DNA from: Macrophomina tecta
Lineage: Eukaryota; Ascomycota; Dothideomycetes; Botryosphaeriales; Botryosphaeriaceae
Length of the DNA stretch: 64,000 bases
Direction: 5' to 3'
Assembly (NCBI GenBank): GCA_024180945.1
Contig: JAKSGN010000022.1
Span: 1 to 64,000 of the forward strand
Part shown: piece after piece, positions 10,236 through 21,015 of the stretch
Numbering within the stretch: the stretch's first letter is position 1
How the letters are laid out: every line of letters starts with the position of its first letter
Made by a program: the position numbers and the translations under genes
The notes under the pieces: model-generated
Seen by the model: only the letters and a program-made list of their open reading frames with translations
The model's database searches: none
Told to the model about the DNA's origin: nothing

Positions 10236-12004
10236 ATGATGATGATGATGATTCATACACCCCGTCGGCCTCAGCAGACCATAGGGAAAAGACGCACTAC
10301 AGAATACTTTTAAAATACATGAAGATCCCGGTTCATCCAAGGCCCAAAAATTGAGAGAACAACAGTCGAATACAAGCAGTCACCCAGCAAGAAAGAAGAG
10401 GAGAAAACGAGAAATCCCTAAAGTTAGTAGAACATGAAAGCCATCCTTACCCTGTTTCCTTGACCAGCCTGCCTCCTGGTTTCCATCAAGAGCGCTTTCC
10501 TGAGTGTTGCCCGTCTCTCTAACGGCGGGGCAGCAAGCACCGAGAGACCATTAGCCACAGGGCCTGGTTGCCTCCATACCACCAGCTTCCTCCTCTTTTC
10601 TCTGTACTTTACCTCTCCAGCCTCCCCATCATCTCCTCCAGGAACTCCTTGTATGTCGGGCAGCCTCGATCGTCTGCCCTGTGCGGGCCGCCGCAAGCTG
10701 CGCACTTCTCCACACTCGAACTGCAGTTGTTTTCCTTGTGTCCAATGCCCGCGCACTTTACGCACCTCTCTTCGCCTGTGCATCGAAATTTTTGGTGGTC
10801 GTAGCTCTGGCATCGGAAGCAGCGCCGAGGGCGAGGCCGATGCTCAAATACGTTGGTGTACGCCGCTTCTCCGCCGATGTCGATCACCCTGCACCCCAGG
10901 AACGCGTCAGCATCGCTTTTCTTCGCCAAGTAAATCACAGCTGATCCGTATAGTCGGTCGCTCGGCTTGCTAAGCCAGCGCGCATGCACGATCTCCACCT
11001 CGTTCTCTTTGCTCATCATTTCGCAGGCATCCGCTCGCAGAGCCGTACGCTCGTTGTTGAATACCGTCGTCTTGTTGACACTGTCTACCTCTACCGGGTA
11101 CCATTGTCGGCCTCTTATCCTCGCGCCTCTGAATGCTGTCTTAAGCCAGCCGCTATGCGACCTAACGGTTTCCTCATCATCCTTGGAGCGGAAGAGGAGT
11201 CGTACCTTCGCCGCATCGTTCGCGTTCCTCGTCAGGCCACAGCATTTGATGTTATTGGTCGCTTCCTGGCTTTCGAGTGCCCTCTGAAACTGCGCGCGTA
11301 TGTCTCCCGGCTTTGTGGTGTCAATGTTGGCTTCGGAGAGATCGAGCTCGATCGCTGGTGGCGGCGACAGTGGCAGTGGCGTGTTCGTGATCGCGGCTCG
11401 CGCCGGCATGGCTGGCATCGACGCTGGGCTGGTGTTCGCGGACGTTGGCGGCGTGGTGGGCATGGTTTTTAAGGGCGCTTGCGTAGCTCGCGTTGATCTG
11501 CGACTGCGAAGTCAGGTTCCTGCGCGTCGTCTCGATGAGCGCCGCCATCTGCTTCTCCATCTTTCCCATGCGCTCTTCCATCTTGACCTGCGTTCCCTCG
11601 GACGTCTCTGCGCGCTGCGCAGCCGCATGATCTCATCTTCGTTGCTGGCCACTTGTTCCGCAAGCGCTTCATTCCGCTCGGTGAGCTGGTTATTCTGCGC
11701 GACAATGACGTTGAGCAAGCCAATCACGTCGTCTAAGGTCGATTCGCTTGGTAGCTCGGGGACGGTAGTTGTGTGAGTTCTACGCTGCCTCGTTGGCTTG
11801 CGGGTGTGGAGGGCGTGATAGTCGGTTCGTCGGGCTTGGAGACGCGCAGCACGTCGCGACGCGCCAACGGTCCCGTATCCGCCCCCATCGTCCTCGTCCG
11901 CCGACATTAGTGGGTCGCTTGTATAATATCTCCGGTAGCTCTGTTCTTTTCTTTCTTCCAATGGTTCGCTCGTGATTCTCTATCAGTGATTTTCTCGGGG
12001 CGTT
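10236..12004 (-). mobile_element. Non-autonomous LINE derivative, ORF1 only, 13-bp TSD
   Basis: The 13-bp AATTGGCCATATA flanks the element (10223-10235 and 12005-12017), so its ends are those of one retrotransposition. On the minus strand it contains, in order, a leader, ORF1 (gag with three zinc knuckles), about 340 bp of non-coding sequence and a (CAT)n tail after GTGTATGAAT. The 3' end matches the tails at 12118-12221 and 14772-14925. There is no endonuclease or reverse transcriptase, although a full Tad-like LINE carries these in ORF2 between ORF1 and the 3' UTR. At 1,769 bp it is therefore an internal-deletion derivative that moved as such, not a 5'-truncated copy. Confidence 0.8.
10609..11961 (-). 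pseudogene. LINE ORF1 (gag-like, three CCHC knuckles), frameshifted
   Basis: This is the RNA-binding ORF1 protein of a Tad-like LINE. The frame starting at 11961 encodes an acidic and basic N-terminus and a probable coiled coil (LLNVIVAQNNQLTERNEAL). It continues in a second frame near 11590 (MEERMGKMEKQMAALIE) and in a third near 11460, which runs to the stop at 10609. The last frame carries three zinc knuckles: CFRCQSYDHQKFRC, CVKCAGIGHKENNC and CAACGGPHRADDRGC. Two frame changes are needed, so this copy is broken unless programmed shifting is involved. The normal neighbour ORF2 is absent. The assignment rests on knuckle number and spacing plus the element's tail and target duplication. Confidence 0.75.
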
Positions 12005-12117
12005 AATTGGCCATATATCATTGTGTACTAGCGCATTCGTGTTGGAATAGTCAGCTATCACGTGCTGTCTCTTTAGTCTATGTAGCGTCAGCACTAGCAT
12101 TAGTATAAGGAGAGCCT

Positions 12118-12190
12118 TGAATGAACTGGGGTCCCAATGTAGATTAGCGTAGATTAGCGTTCCTTGTCCCTATGGCCGACGGGGTGTATG

Positions 12191-12221
<31 letters not shown>
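12118..12221 (+). mobile_element. Severely 5'-truncated LINE copy, 13-bp TSD
   Basis: About 104 bp of LINE 3' UTR ends in about ten TCA repeats (from about 12192). The 13-bp ATAAGGAGAGCCT lies before it (12105-12117) and after it (12222-12234). The sequence CCCTATGG...GACGGGGTGTATGAAT matches the 3' end of the element at 10236-12004, in the opposite orientation. Confidence 0.85.
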
Positions 12222-12223
<2 letters not shown>

Positions 12224-12443
12224 AAGGAGAGCCTCCCAGGCCTCCCCCTTTTCATGGCATGCCAATCCTACTCTTCAATCCGCATCTATACACATTCCAA
12301 CAATTCGTAAAGCAGCTCGATACTCCAGCTATCCCATCTACCGTCACCTGACTGTACTGCCCGTCGACCTATTGTAGCCTCTTGCAGAAAGGCCAGCAGT
12401 GGGCCGAATCCCTCTTTGAAAAAAAAAATCCTTTATACGGTTG

Positions 12444-12815
12444 CTAGTGATGTCTCCGGCAAGTATGATCCCCCCCTTCTTTTAGGGCCTTCTTGAGGAC
12501 CTCCCTTTGTTGATGTCGTCTCCTGCAGGCGAACAGGAGGTGCCCAACTTTCTGAGAGTCGTGATTGCGCCACAGGCATCTTGGGCGGGCTGTCCTGCGG
12601 AAACTATAGAGGTAGGCTCCGGTGCAGGCGTAGTCCGTCTTCAGCTGCAGGTAGCGCGCTGATATTTCTTTGGGAGCGTCCAGCACTCGATCTGGAGTCT
12701 GAAGCAAAGCATTGGTTATGGCCCAGTGTGCCTTGACTTTCTCCCTATTCCGTGCCATCGCTTTTGCCTCGTTCCTCCCGCATTCTCCCTTCCATTTCGT
12801 GGTCGGCCCATTCAT
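12444..12815 (-). pseudogene. LINE ORF2 C-terminal fragment (post-RNase H zinc knuckle)
   Basis: The minus-strand frame reads HWAITNALLQTPDRV, then YLQLKTDYACTGAYLYSF, RPRC, CLWR and VGHLLFACRRR. This matches the segment after RNase H in Tad-like LINE ORF2, with its terminal Cys/His cluster (C...C...H...C). The upstream RT and RNase H are absent, so it is a 5'-truncated copy. The 200 bp between it and the LINE tail at 12221 is probably its 3' UTR; the poly-A run near 12420 on the plus strand fits this poorly, so its exact end is unclear. The truncated copy at 12118-12221 lies just beyond. Confidence 0.6.
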
Positions 12816-12917
12816 TTAGGGGCTTCTTAGTGGCCAAATCAATTACGTCTCCCGTATCTACCAACCACTCGCAGCACCAACTCATCGCCACGAATATTCC
12901 TTGTGCATCTTGTTTTC

Positions 12918-14576
12918 ATGGATATCACTTACATCTACTGCATCGCTGTTGGAGGACTTGTGGCCTTGATTGGCTTGGTCCCCCGCCTGATATCAATCGC
13001 CAAACGGGTCTGGCGCACAATCTTGGTCGCAAGTGCCAAACATTTGGCTCTCCCGTATGTTGTTGGGCGCCATCGACACCTAGGTCCATGGACGAGGCTC
13101 GATGTTCTCATATGGGTAGCATTCTTCGCTACCAATCTTTTCTGCGTCGCCATGCACGTGTCTTCATGGTCAGAAGCAGGTCGCCGAGCGGCATCCCTGT
13201 GCCTGGTCAACATGATCCCTCTCTACGGTGGAACGCACGTTGCCCACATGGCAGACACCCTCGGCGTGAGCAGGAGGACCTACCTTCAGATACACCGCAT
13301 AGCGGGCGTAGCCACCCTCGTTGCCGCCACGTTCCACGTATGCGTTATGCTCGTCGCGAGGGAATCCATCAGTAGTGAGAATAGACACTCACTCATGGTA
13401 AGACGATACTCGTACCTTGCTGATCCAGCGCAGTGCTAATTGTGGCAGGCTCTGATTGTATTTGGCATAATAGCCATCACCTCTTTCCCCCCGCTCCGAA
13501 AGTATTGGTATGAGAGTTTCCTCCGCATCCATCAGCTCTCAAGCATCGTTGCATTTTTGAGTCTATTGTGGCATGTCCCAAGCGGAAACACATTTTTCGT
13601 CATCTGCCAGACAATCACGGCCGCTATATTTCTCATAGCACTCATTGCCCAGGTTGCAGTGATGGTATACCGCAACGACCTGTATCATGGTGGCCCAACA
13701 GTGCGCATTGGCGGCTCGAAAGAGCTGCTGCAAATCGATCTCGAACTTAGAAAGCCCTTGCGCACCGAACCAGGTCAATACGTGAATCTCTGGATCCCCT
13801 CACTCAGCACTTGGTCATTCGCACAAAGCCATCCATTCGCCGTGGCATCGTGGTCGGAAGCCCCGGCAAGCCACTTGCGCCTCGTTGTCAAGCCTTTCAA
13901 CGGCCTTACGCGAAAAATGGCCGAGTCAGTGGAGCAGTCGACAAGGCCACGTAGAGCGCTGTTCAGCGGACCCCATGGTAAAAAAATCTCTTTGGCAGGC
14001 TACTCAAACGTTGTTATGATCGCGACCGGACTCGGTATATTCGCGCAGCTGCCGTATCTGCAGAAGCTGGCTCACTGTGAAGGAAGGCGACAGCGTCATG
14101 GCCAGAGAATTCACGTTGTGTGGTACATGAGTAGCAATAGCGGCGCGCCAATGCCGGACTCGGCCTATGATATAGCTAAGGATGTCATCAATGACGCGCT
14201 GGGCAAGAACCATGTGCGTCCCACTCTTGACTCACTGATGCGTCCCCTCACTAACAACCTGATAGAACATATACACGTCTTTCTACAAACATTCGCTTTC
14301 CAAAGACGAGGAATATGGTGGGAGAGTAAAGCTGCTCCACGGTCCACCTCCCCTGGGCGACATTTTCGACGAGGAAGCTAGGGAGCTTGGGAAGAAAGGA
14401 AAGATGCTAGTCTTGCGTGAGTGATCCTATATGGCAGCTTTCCACAGCTGCGATCCTAATGTTATGCTGATCAAAAAGTATCTGCCTGTAATGCAACCAG
14501 AGACGAGGTACGAATCATTTTGAGGAGCCGCCTACATGAGCTTGACTTTGTCGAGCTGGAGTACCAGCCTAACTAG
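12918..14576 (+). CDS. Ferric reductase / NADPH oxidase-type transmembrane reductase (FRE)
   Basis: A plasma-membrane metalloreductase that passes electrons from NADPH through FAD and two hemes to Fe(III). Coding sequence 12918..13397, 13449..14213, 14266..14416, 14479..14576; 497 aa. The three introns (51, 52 and 62 bp) have GTAAGA/GCAG, GTGCGT/GATAG with CACTAAC, and GTGAGT/AAAAG with CTGAT; all keep frame. Heme-ligand histidine pairs are H126/H140 (IHRIAGVATLVAATFH) and H188/H202 (IHQLSSIVAFLSLLWH), each spaced 14, in a multi-helix region. HPFAVASWSE near residue 288 is the FAD site and MIATGLGIF near 350 the NADPH site. The protein is shorter than 600-700 aa family members and lacks an obvious signal peptide. 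No multicopper oxidase or permease lies beside it, so high-affinity uptake is not implied. FRE genes are frequent Starship cargo, and DUF3723 follows 7 kb on. Confidence 0.85.
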
Positions 14577-14771
14577 AGGCTTCATCTAGTATACTCTTAA
14601 CTTTCCTTATACGCATAGTTTAGCCGTTGTCTTTTATTATTGTTTCTCTTTCCTTCAATTCTTACCTTTCATTCACATCTTCTTCCCATTCCTCCAGCTA
14701 CCTTTGTGGTAGTGAGCCCAGACAATATTTCAAGCATCGGCATCTTACTACCATTCGCTCAAGTGGACAGG

Positions 14772-14865
14772 CTCTGGATGAACCGGGATTCGATGCACGT
14801 AGAGTAGATCTAGCGTCCTTTTCCCTATGGTCTTTGGAGGCCAACGGGGCGTATGAATAATACCA

Positions 14866-14901
<36 letters not shown>

Positions 14902-14925
14902 TCGTCGTCGATGTCGTCATCAATC
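14772..14925 (+). mobile_element. LINE 3'-end fragment with (CGT)n tail
   Basis: GGATGAACCGGGAT, then CTTTTCCCTATGGTCT and CAACGGGGCGTATGAAT match the 3' UTR of the element at 10236-12004. The tail is a (CGT)n microsatellite of about 60 bp (from about 14863) instead of (CAT)n. The 5' limit and the target duplication were not resolved. Confidence 0.6.
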
Positions 14926-16734
14926 GATGGACATGCTGACGGCATCCCTAGAAGGTCTGTACATATTCAGCGCCGTTAGGATGCGAACTAGGGAGAAGCG
15001 GTCTTCAGATGGCGGATTAGTGGATAATGCCCTCTGTATTGCCGCCAAGGTAGGAGAAGTGGCGACGGGTAGCGGCTGGCTAAAAGTGGACAGCTGGGCC
15101 CTCATTCAGCGGTATGAAGTGACTTGTATGAAGCTGCTGCACCAGGAGCGTGGGAGGCGACGAGCGTCAAAACGTTCCCGGGGGATCGCTGAACCCCCGT
15201 AAATTTGCCAAGAGAGCACTGACATTGAGTTTAACCCAAAGCGTAAACCTCACTTTCCGCCTCATGACCCTCCTTTTCCTGCTGTAGAAGTCTCCCTGCA
15301 GCAATGTCCTCAAGTAGAGGCAGTAAACCTGCCAGCCAGATTGCTGCTGGGATAGCACGAGTGCGCGATCGACCCGGAGAACGGGAGGTTCATCTCACCA
15401 CTGCAATGAATGATGCTAACATTCGCAAACTTGGAAGTAGAACGGTTTTAGGCGATGTAGCCGTACAGCCAACTCCCGTGGTCAGCCAGCCCAGTGGTCT
15501 GCATTAACGACGCAGCAACGACGAGGGAGAGGGCCACACGGACGGAAATATCAGTCTTCACGGAGGAGTCGCAGCGAAAGAATCCTCCTATATTCTGCAC
15601 GGATACCGCGGGCAAGGTCGTGCTGGAACACTCCCAAACCATAGACAGCAGCGAAACTGGTAGCATCACGGCACCGAGCTGCAGGCGATCGAGGGCACGG
15701 TGAGGCTGGTAGACAGCACGTGGTCACTGCAGGCGATTGCACGCATGCTAGAAGCAGCAAAGGTAGGGCATGTTATCCATAGCCACAGCGAGGCAGCATT
15801 TATAGGTAGTCGTCCTCCCGGGCGTCGTAGCTGTTGAGGCATTGCGCAGAGTGGATTTTGCGCGCTCGGAGAGCCGAGGCGTGAGAGCGGGGGCACCGGT
15901 CGATTTTAGGCTCCCGGTGAGGTCTCCCGGCGAGAGAGAGTGCAAAAAGGTTCAAGCGTCGCACCATTGAGGAAGATAGGCCTATCCCGAAAAGCAAGCT
16001 CATATGCATCACCGTTCTCATACAGCAGGGATGTGCCCCAGGCAACTACTACAAACGCTACTATCTTGCTCCGCTGTGTAGGTACTGCGGTGTAACATCT
16101 TGGAGGACTTTGCCGAGCACTGGCGACGGTTCATACCCGAAGACTGTACGATAAGCCCAGCTAGCAAGTGCCGTCGGCGATGGGCCAGCTTTGAACAGTA
16201 AAACAGGGTATAATGGGTCGCTGGGCAACGTGTAGTGAGATGCAGACTCGGGGACATGCATACATGCTCGGGAATCGGTCAGAAGCGAAACGACCGAGTA
16301 GCTCCTACATCGACGGGCCGCCAAAGCAGTGGAAGGTGAACTCAAGCGCAAGGAAAGCAAAAGCAGCTTTTGCGCTGGCAACGGGTAGACTCAGCAGACG
16401 GTAAATAGGCGGGTGACGATGCTGCAACCACAACGGGTCAGTTCTCGCAGCTCTGCCGATATAGGAACAGGCCGCGCGTAGGAATATGGTCGTCATAGCA
16501 GACCAGATCCGGGCAAGGAAGACGGCAGAGCACGGATCGAAGCCATCATCTATGTCATTCCTTTTGTCTCTATGGTCACTAGACCAAGATAATCGATCAA
16601 ATCGATCACTGACACCTCCTTTCTTGGGCAGTCAAGCTGGTATATGTATGGTGCGATGCCTTGTGACGCCAGCAATCAGAGGTGGACCGGAAGATACGTC
16701 ATCCCTCTATCAGAAAAGGGCTTAGATATGACAT
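14926..16734. other. No gene recognised
   Basis: Several frames of 60-106 codons exist on both strands, but none carries a motif, signal peptide or credible splice pattern. I do not support a gene here. No transposon ends were identified. Confidence 0.4.
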
Positions 16735-17198
16735 ATCCTAGAAAAAAATTCTTAGAAATCATATAGTCCTAGAATGAAATTCCTAGGAAATAAACAGTCC
16801 TAGAAGATTCTACCTAGGAATTCATAAATCCCGGGAATTCTTTCCCAGGAACTCTCTAGTACTAGGAAACTTTTTGTCCTGGGAAATGGTTCTCGGGAAT
16901 TTCCTCCTCGGAGTTTGCTCCTAGGAATTTGTTCCTGGGAGCCTGTTCCTGGGAATTTGCTCCTGGGTATCTGTTCCTGGGAAATTCCTTCTGGGAAGGC
17001 CGAACTCCTAAGAATTGTCTCCTAGGAATTTTCTATTCCTAGTAATTGCCTCTTAGGAGTTTTCTATTCCGAGGAGCTTTCTCCTGGGAATCCTGCATTC
17101 TTGGGAACCATACTTTCCTAGGAATTCTTTTCTGAGAATCTAATAGTCCCAGGATTTATATTCTAGGATACTAAAGTTTCTTGAACGTTTCCTAGAGT
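16735..17198. repeat. Minisatellite of CCTAGG-like palindromes, about 30 units
   Basis: About 30 imperfect units of roughly 14-18 bp run head to tail. The common core is TTCCTAGGAATTT, with variants CCTGGGAA, TCCTAGAA, TCCCGGGAA and CTCCTAAGAA. The core is palindromic, so neighbouring units can pair in either direction. Units are more TA-rich at both ends (CCTAG) and more GC-rich in the middle (CCTGGG). No protein frame crosses the array. No known satellite or regulatory array is recognised. Confidence 0.85.
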
Positions 17199-17883
17199 CT
17201 ATGCAGCTTAGGCACAGTATTACTGTTGTGAACCATCCAACAGTAAGGAAACCTGGAAAGACACTAAGAATAGATTGCTCTCGCGTTCGGTGGTGTCACT
17301 CTAGTGCGCAGAGGGGCTGGCGGTGACGGCCATGCGACTTTGCACGCCGCCAGCTCGAATGGCCTTGACTATCGCGGTTCTCCGCTGCGATAAGACAACG
17401 AACGGGTTAACACCCGAATCAACAAGAACAGTCTATCTACGGACTTACCGTTCGGTGATCGCGTCCCAGGACACGGTTCTCCCGGAGCAAGACGAGATCA
17501 AGCGGCAGACAAATGTGCCGAAAAGGTTTACAAGTACGATGAGCGAAGATGGCCTATGGCACCACTAGGATATAGAGGCAAAGCTGCGCTTACACAGGCG
17601 ACGTGAGGAAACTCGACACGCAAGTCGCACATCAACGTTGTCAACGCTAACTTGCCCACCGGAATCCTCTCCACTGATTCTGGCGTCGAGAATAGAAACA
17701 AAACAAAGCAATGCTAGCGCTTATCAAGGATGGACAATCTTGCATTGACAATTACCTAAGCTAGCGCAACTTGGGTTGGAAATACTTTAACGTATAATGA
17801 AATCTGAGAATGTTTGGGGTGCTGAATGGCAGAGACGTATGGTTGAGAAAGCTAGCCGGTAGCAGGAAGCCGTCGTCAGGAAC
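17199..17883. other. No gene recognised
   Basis: This is intergenic sequence between the minisatellite and the next gene. It includes short frames only. CAACAGTAAGG and similar words show no clear repeat structure. Confidence 0.45.
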
Positions 17884-18606
17884 CTAATCGTCCCCTCTCT
17901 CACCTGCGTCCTCATTCGAACTTTCAGTCCTCCGATCGGTCGCACTGACCTCTTTAGACGGCTTCCTTGACCTCTTTGGGCTGGGGACATTGTCATCATC
18001 ATCCGAATCGCTTTCATCCGGCGCCGGTCGCTTCAAGGACGACTTTAGAATCTGTGAAATGCATATCCAGCAAGCATGATGCGTGGACTTGTTGCATTCG
18101 AGGTGGTACAAGTGTTTACCACAATCTCCACGCGTGAAGGACTGTCCCGCCAGAGAATCCTTGCCACACTCTGCTGCGCAAGGAGCAGACGTAAACCTAT
18201 AGCTTCCAACGGAGTACGGCAGCAACTCGTCGTGCTCACCCTTGCCATGTCGCTCGCGAAGGATCGTCTCCCACTGTCCCAGTTCTTCCATACGCCGCTG
18301 AAATCGTTGTTCGCTCATTTTTTGAATTTCAAAGAGCACGTGCATCCGCTTGTTCTCCGATAAGTAGTGGAGGACTGCACCTCGCTCGTTCGCGTCCAGT
18401 TCCTTGAAAGCTTCGATTATCTCTAATTCACTCTTGCTTTCCAGCATCTCGGGCTGGTCGAGGCCTGGCAGTGCCTTTCTCGGCCCCAACGCTCGCCCAC
18501 AAGCTCGCACGCCGCATTGCTTTTTCCGCCTGCGCAGAATACGCTTCCTTTTGAACTCTGCGGAGTGAGGCGTTTCCTTCTCTAGCCATTCACATCCCAC
18601 TCTCAT
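17884..18606 (-). CDS. Hypothetical RING-like zinc protein, 240 aa
   Basis: A single open frame from the ATG at 18606. The N-terminus is strongly basic (EFKRKRILRRRKKQ). A helical charged middle follows (SELEIIEAFKELDANERGAVLHYL, written here in short pieces: SELEIIEAFKEL and RGAVLHYLSENKR). Near residues 140-190 lies a Cys/His cluster: C-AAE-C, then GDCGKHLYHLEC and HHACWIC. That order (C..C...C.H..C...C..C) is RING-like but degenerate. The C-terminus is acidic, then basic (DESDSDDDD, PKRSRKPS), and could carry a nuclear signal. It resembles in kind, not in detail, the small RING-like protein at 30373-30843. Function is unknown; ubiquitin ligase or chromatin roles would be guesses. Confidence 0.5.
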   Translation of the reverse strand: MRVGCEWLEKETPHSAEFKRKRILRRRKKQCGVRACGRALGPRKALPGLDQPEMLESKSELEIIEAFKELDANERGAVLHYLSENKRMHVLFEIQKMSEQRFQRRMEELGQWETILRERHGKGEHDELLPYSVGSYRFTSAPCAAECGKDSLAGQSFTRGDCGKHLYHLECNKSTHHACWICISQILKSSLKRPAPDESDSDDDDNVPSPKRSRKPSKEVSATDRRTESSNEDAGERGDD

Positions 18607-19279
18607 TGTCCATCACAGCTGCCTTGTGATAGATAAGACACGCGTTTTCTTCTTTGCCCGCTGTATCTCTTGTCATGCACGCATCTCTCATTACTTCTTC
18701 TCGATTACGCCTCAGCCGCTGAGACAAACTAACACATTGTCCTTTTTCACTTGCTTTCCAGCATCTCAAGCGTCGCTTTAAATGAAGCGGGCTTCTTAAA
18801 CGGCAACTTGGCAACGGTGGGTTCGCTTGCCATGGTCATGTAACTTTAGGAGAGGAGTAAGTTATCAGAGAGGATGTTGAAATGGCTTATCAAAAAGTAT
18901 CTGATTTTGACAGAATACGATGAGAATCCGAACTGGTGCCAGTCTATGCTAAGGGATATATATTCCAAGTACCTAACGCCCAAAATAAGATAAAACGAAG
19001 GAAATAGGTAGGCGGTAGTTAAAGGAGGACAGCCCTTCAAAAAAATCCATCGAGCTCGAGCCTTTTCTTTTTCTTATTTTTTTAAGAGATGTGTGTGTGT
19101 GTGTGTGTGTTCGTGTGCTCTTTTTTTTTTCTGGCCGGGGGAGGAATGTTTAACGTCAGAAATTGGCTGCATCAGCCTTGCTTTGCGCGAAACTGTTAAC
19201 AGTCCCTTAGTGATGTAACAACCACGAAGTCATCGTACAGCCCATTCTGGAAGTTTTAACAAATCTCCACCGATCATAC
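18607..19279. repeat. Intergenic with (GT)n microsatellite
   Basis: A (GT)n tract lies at about 19091-19110, followed by a poly-T run near 19121. No gene was recognised. CT-rich and T-rich stretches are consistent with a promoter or terminator region. Confidence 0.5.
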
Positions 19280-19906
19280 ATGCCCATACACAAGAGAGAT
19301 GGAGCAAGCGGTCTCGATCACAGTCTCCCTCCCCCGATTCCACCCCGCTCTTCGCGCCGTCCTCCTCTTCGGCCTCCGCGGCCTGCTACCCATATCATTG
19401 ACTGCTTCAATCCCAGTAGTCCTACGCAAAGGAAGCATATTAGACATCACTCGGATGAAGGACCGTCCCAAAACTCGGGACCAGTTCAGGAAGCCGACTC
19501 ATGGCTAAAAAAAGAGTGGAAAACAAACGAAACCCACGCTCCAGCAACTTTCATGTATCGCTCAGTGTTTCCGCTCGAGGAAAAGGAGGCTCAGAGCGCT
19601 AAGTTTCGAGATCTTGACCCTGCCAGTCGAGAAATGAGGGGAACAGACGCACCGGAAAAGACAGTCACATCTTTATATGAAAGAGCGGATTGGAGGAGGC
19701 AATTCGCATCGGCTGCCAACCAACCTCCTTTTATTGAATATATGGGTCAAAATACACGTTGTAAACACGCGAATTCTGGCCCCAGATCACCAATAGGTGC
19801 TATGGCATCACATCAGGGAGCCAATTCGAAGTTGCGGGAAGTGCGTCGTAAGAGCAACTGGGACTTTGTTTGTAGAGGCATAGGTGAATTCGAAACGCAG
19901 CTCTAG
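19280..19906 (+). CDS. Hypothetical protein, 208 aa
   Basis: An open frame from the ATG at 19280 with no recognised domain. The N-terminal third is Pro/Arg-rich and probably disordered (LPPPIPPRSSRRPPLRPPRP), and the rest is charged (SWLKKEWKTNETH, DWRRQFASA). It shows no signal peptide or membrane segment. Base composition is like its neighbours. The length and orderly amino-acid composition make a real gene plausible, but there is no homology I can name. Confidence 0.4.
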   Translation: MPIHKRDGASGLDHSLPPPIPPRSSRRPPLRPPRPATHIIDCFNPSSPTQRKHIRHHSDEGPSQNSGPVQEADSWLKKEWKTNETHAPATFMYRSVFPLEEKEAQSAKFRDLDPASREMRGTDAPEKTVTSLYERADWRRQFASAANQPPFIEYMGQNTRCKHANSGPRSPIGAMASHQGANSKLREVRRKSNWDFVCRGIGEFETQL

Positions 19907-20284
19907 TTTGCTTCTATTAGAAGAGAGGCATACTATATAGTCCAAGTTCCATACTCCTATAGCACCTTGAAATTCTTACATCTGGATACCTCTCTCCTTC
20001 GCTTCCTTACGTTACGGTTGTCCAAAAGTGTTGGATTTCTATCTGGGCCACAATGCATTGCGCAAATCTGAACACATTTAAGAATGAAGAGTATAAGAAG
20101 AGACCATGTCTCTTTTCCCTAGTCGAACCAACGCCCCTCCACCCCGAACAACAGCAAAGCAAAAAGCAAAGGGGAGGAACAAGGTCTGCTGCTTATAAGC
20201 GCCTGGTTGCCCCAGATCAGAGTATTCGGTGCGAAGAGAGGCCATCATTGACATTGCATCGAATATCTGGCCAAATCTATAGCT

Positions 20285-20647
20285 ATGGGCAGCTCTTCAC
20301 ACCTGACCGAATCGCGATCTCCGACATCTGCCGTATACCCTTTGACGCCGCCAACCATGCCTCCAGCAAACTCTCCGCCACGACTCAAGCCCCGCAAGCG
20401 GCACTTTCTACTCTCACGCGAAAAGGTCGTCAACTTCGAACCGTCCGGTCCATGTCAGACTTCTGTTCCAGATGGGCTGCCATGCTATTCTGTGGAAGCG
20501 GCTTGGGAGAGTCGGCTTCAGAGCCCGACGCCACAAGGCACGGATTTCGTCGATGTGCCAATTTCCCCACTCACCTTACCGGAACCTCTGATCCACGAGG
20601 CTTGGAAAGGAAGAGCCAAGGGTCAAGCTGCGCGTCTGTTTACCTGA
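20285..20647 (+). CDS. Hypothetical Pro-rich small protein, 120 aa
   Basis: Two overlapping plus-strand frames compete here (20053-20712 and 20285-20647). The shorter reads more like a protein: MGSSSHLTESRSPTSAVYPL, then PPANSPPRLKPRKRHFLLS, and an acidic-neutral C-terminus (DFVDVPISPLTLPEPLI). It has no domain, signal or membrane segment. It is weak support only; either frame may be chance. Confidence 0.25.
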   Translation: MGSSSHLTESRSPTSAVYPLTPPTMPPANSPPRLKPRKRHFLLSREKVVNFEPSGPCQTSVPDGLPCYSVEAAWESRLQSPTPQGTDFVDVPISPLTLPEPLIHEAWKGRAKGQAARLFT

Positions 20648-21015
20648 CAATGACGAGACTTGTTGTTGGTGTGATGGCCTCTGTGATGGCCACTTGCAAC
20701 TCAGGGCCGTGAGAAGACAAATTATCCATTGTTCATCCGCTTTCGAGCAGGATGAAGCTGGCTGTTTTAAATAATTGTCTTTGTATCCATGTCGGTCGAG
20801 TTCCGTTGAGTAGTATGTCAACAATATAGCGTCGTATAATCGCATATTTTCCTTAGCATTTGCTGAACAAACACAAGTAAGCATTACTCGACTCTAAGAT
20901 CTGGTGCTGTCTGAGCAAGTTTGTGTGTAACGAAATGAAAGAAAATGGATTATTCTAGGATTTTGAACATCCATCGGAAACCATGTGAGATATTCCCAGC
21001 TACATCGAAAGCCTA

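Noticed and set aside
15304..16725. Small frames of 60-106 codons, some with hydrophobic starts
   Set aside because: No motif or supported start on either strand.
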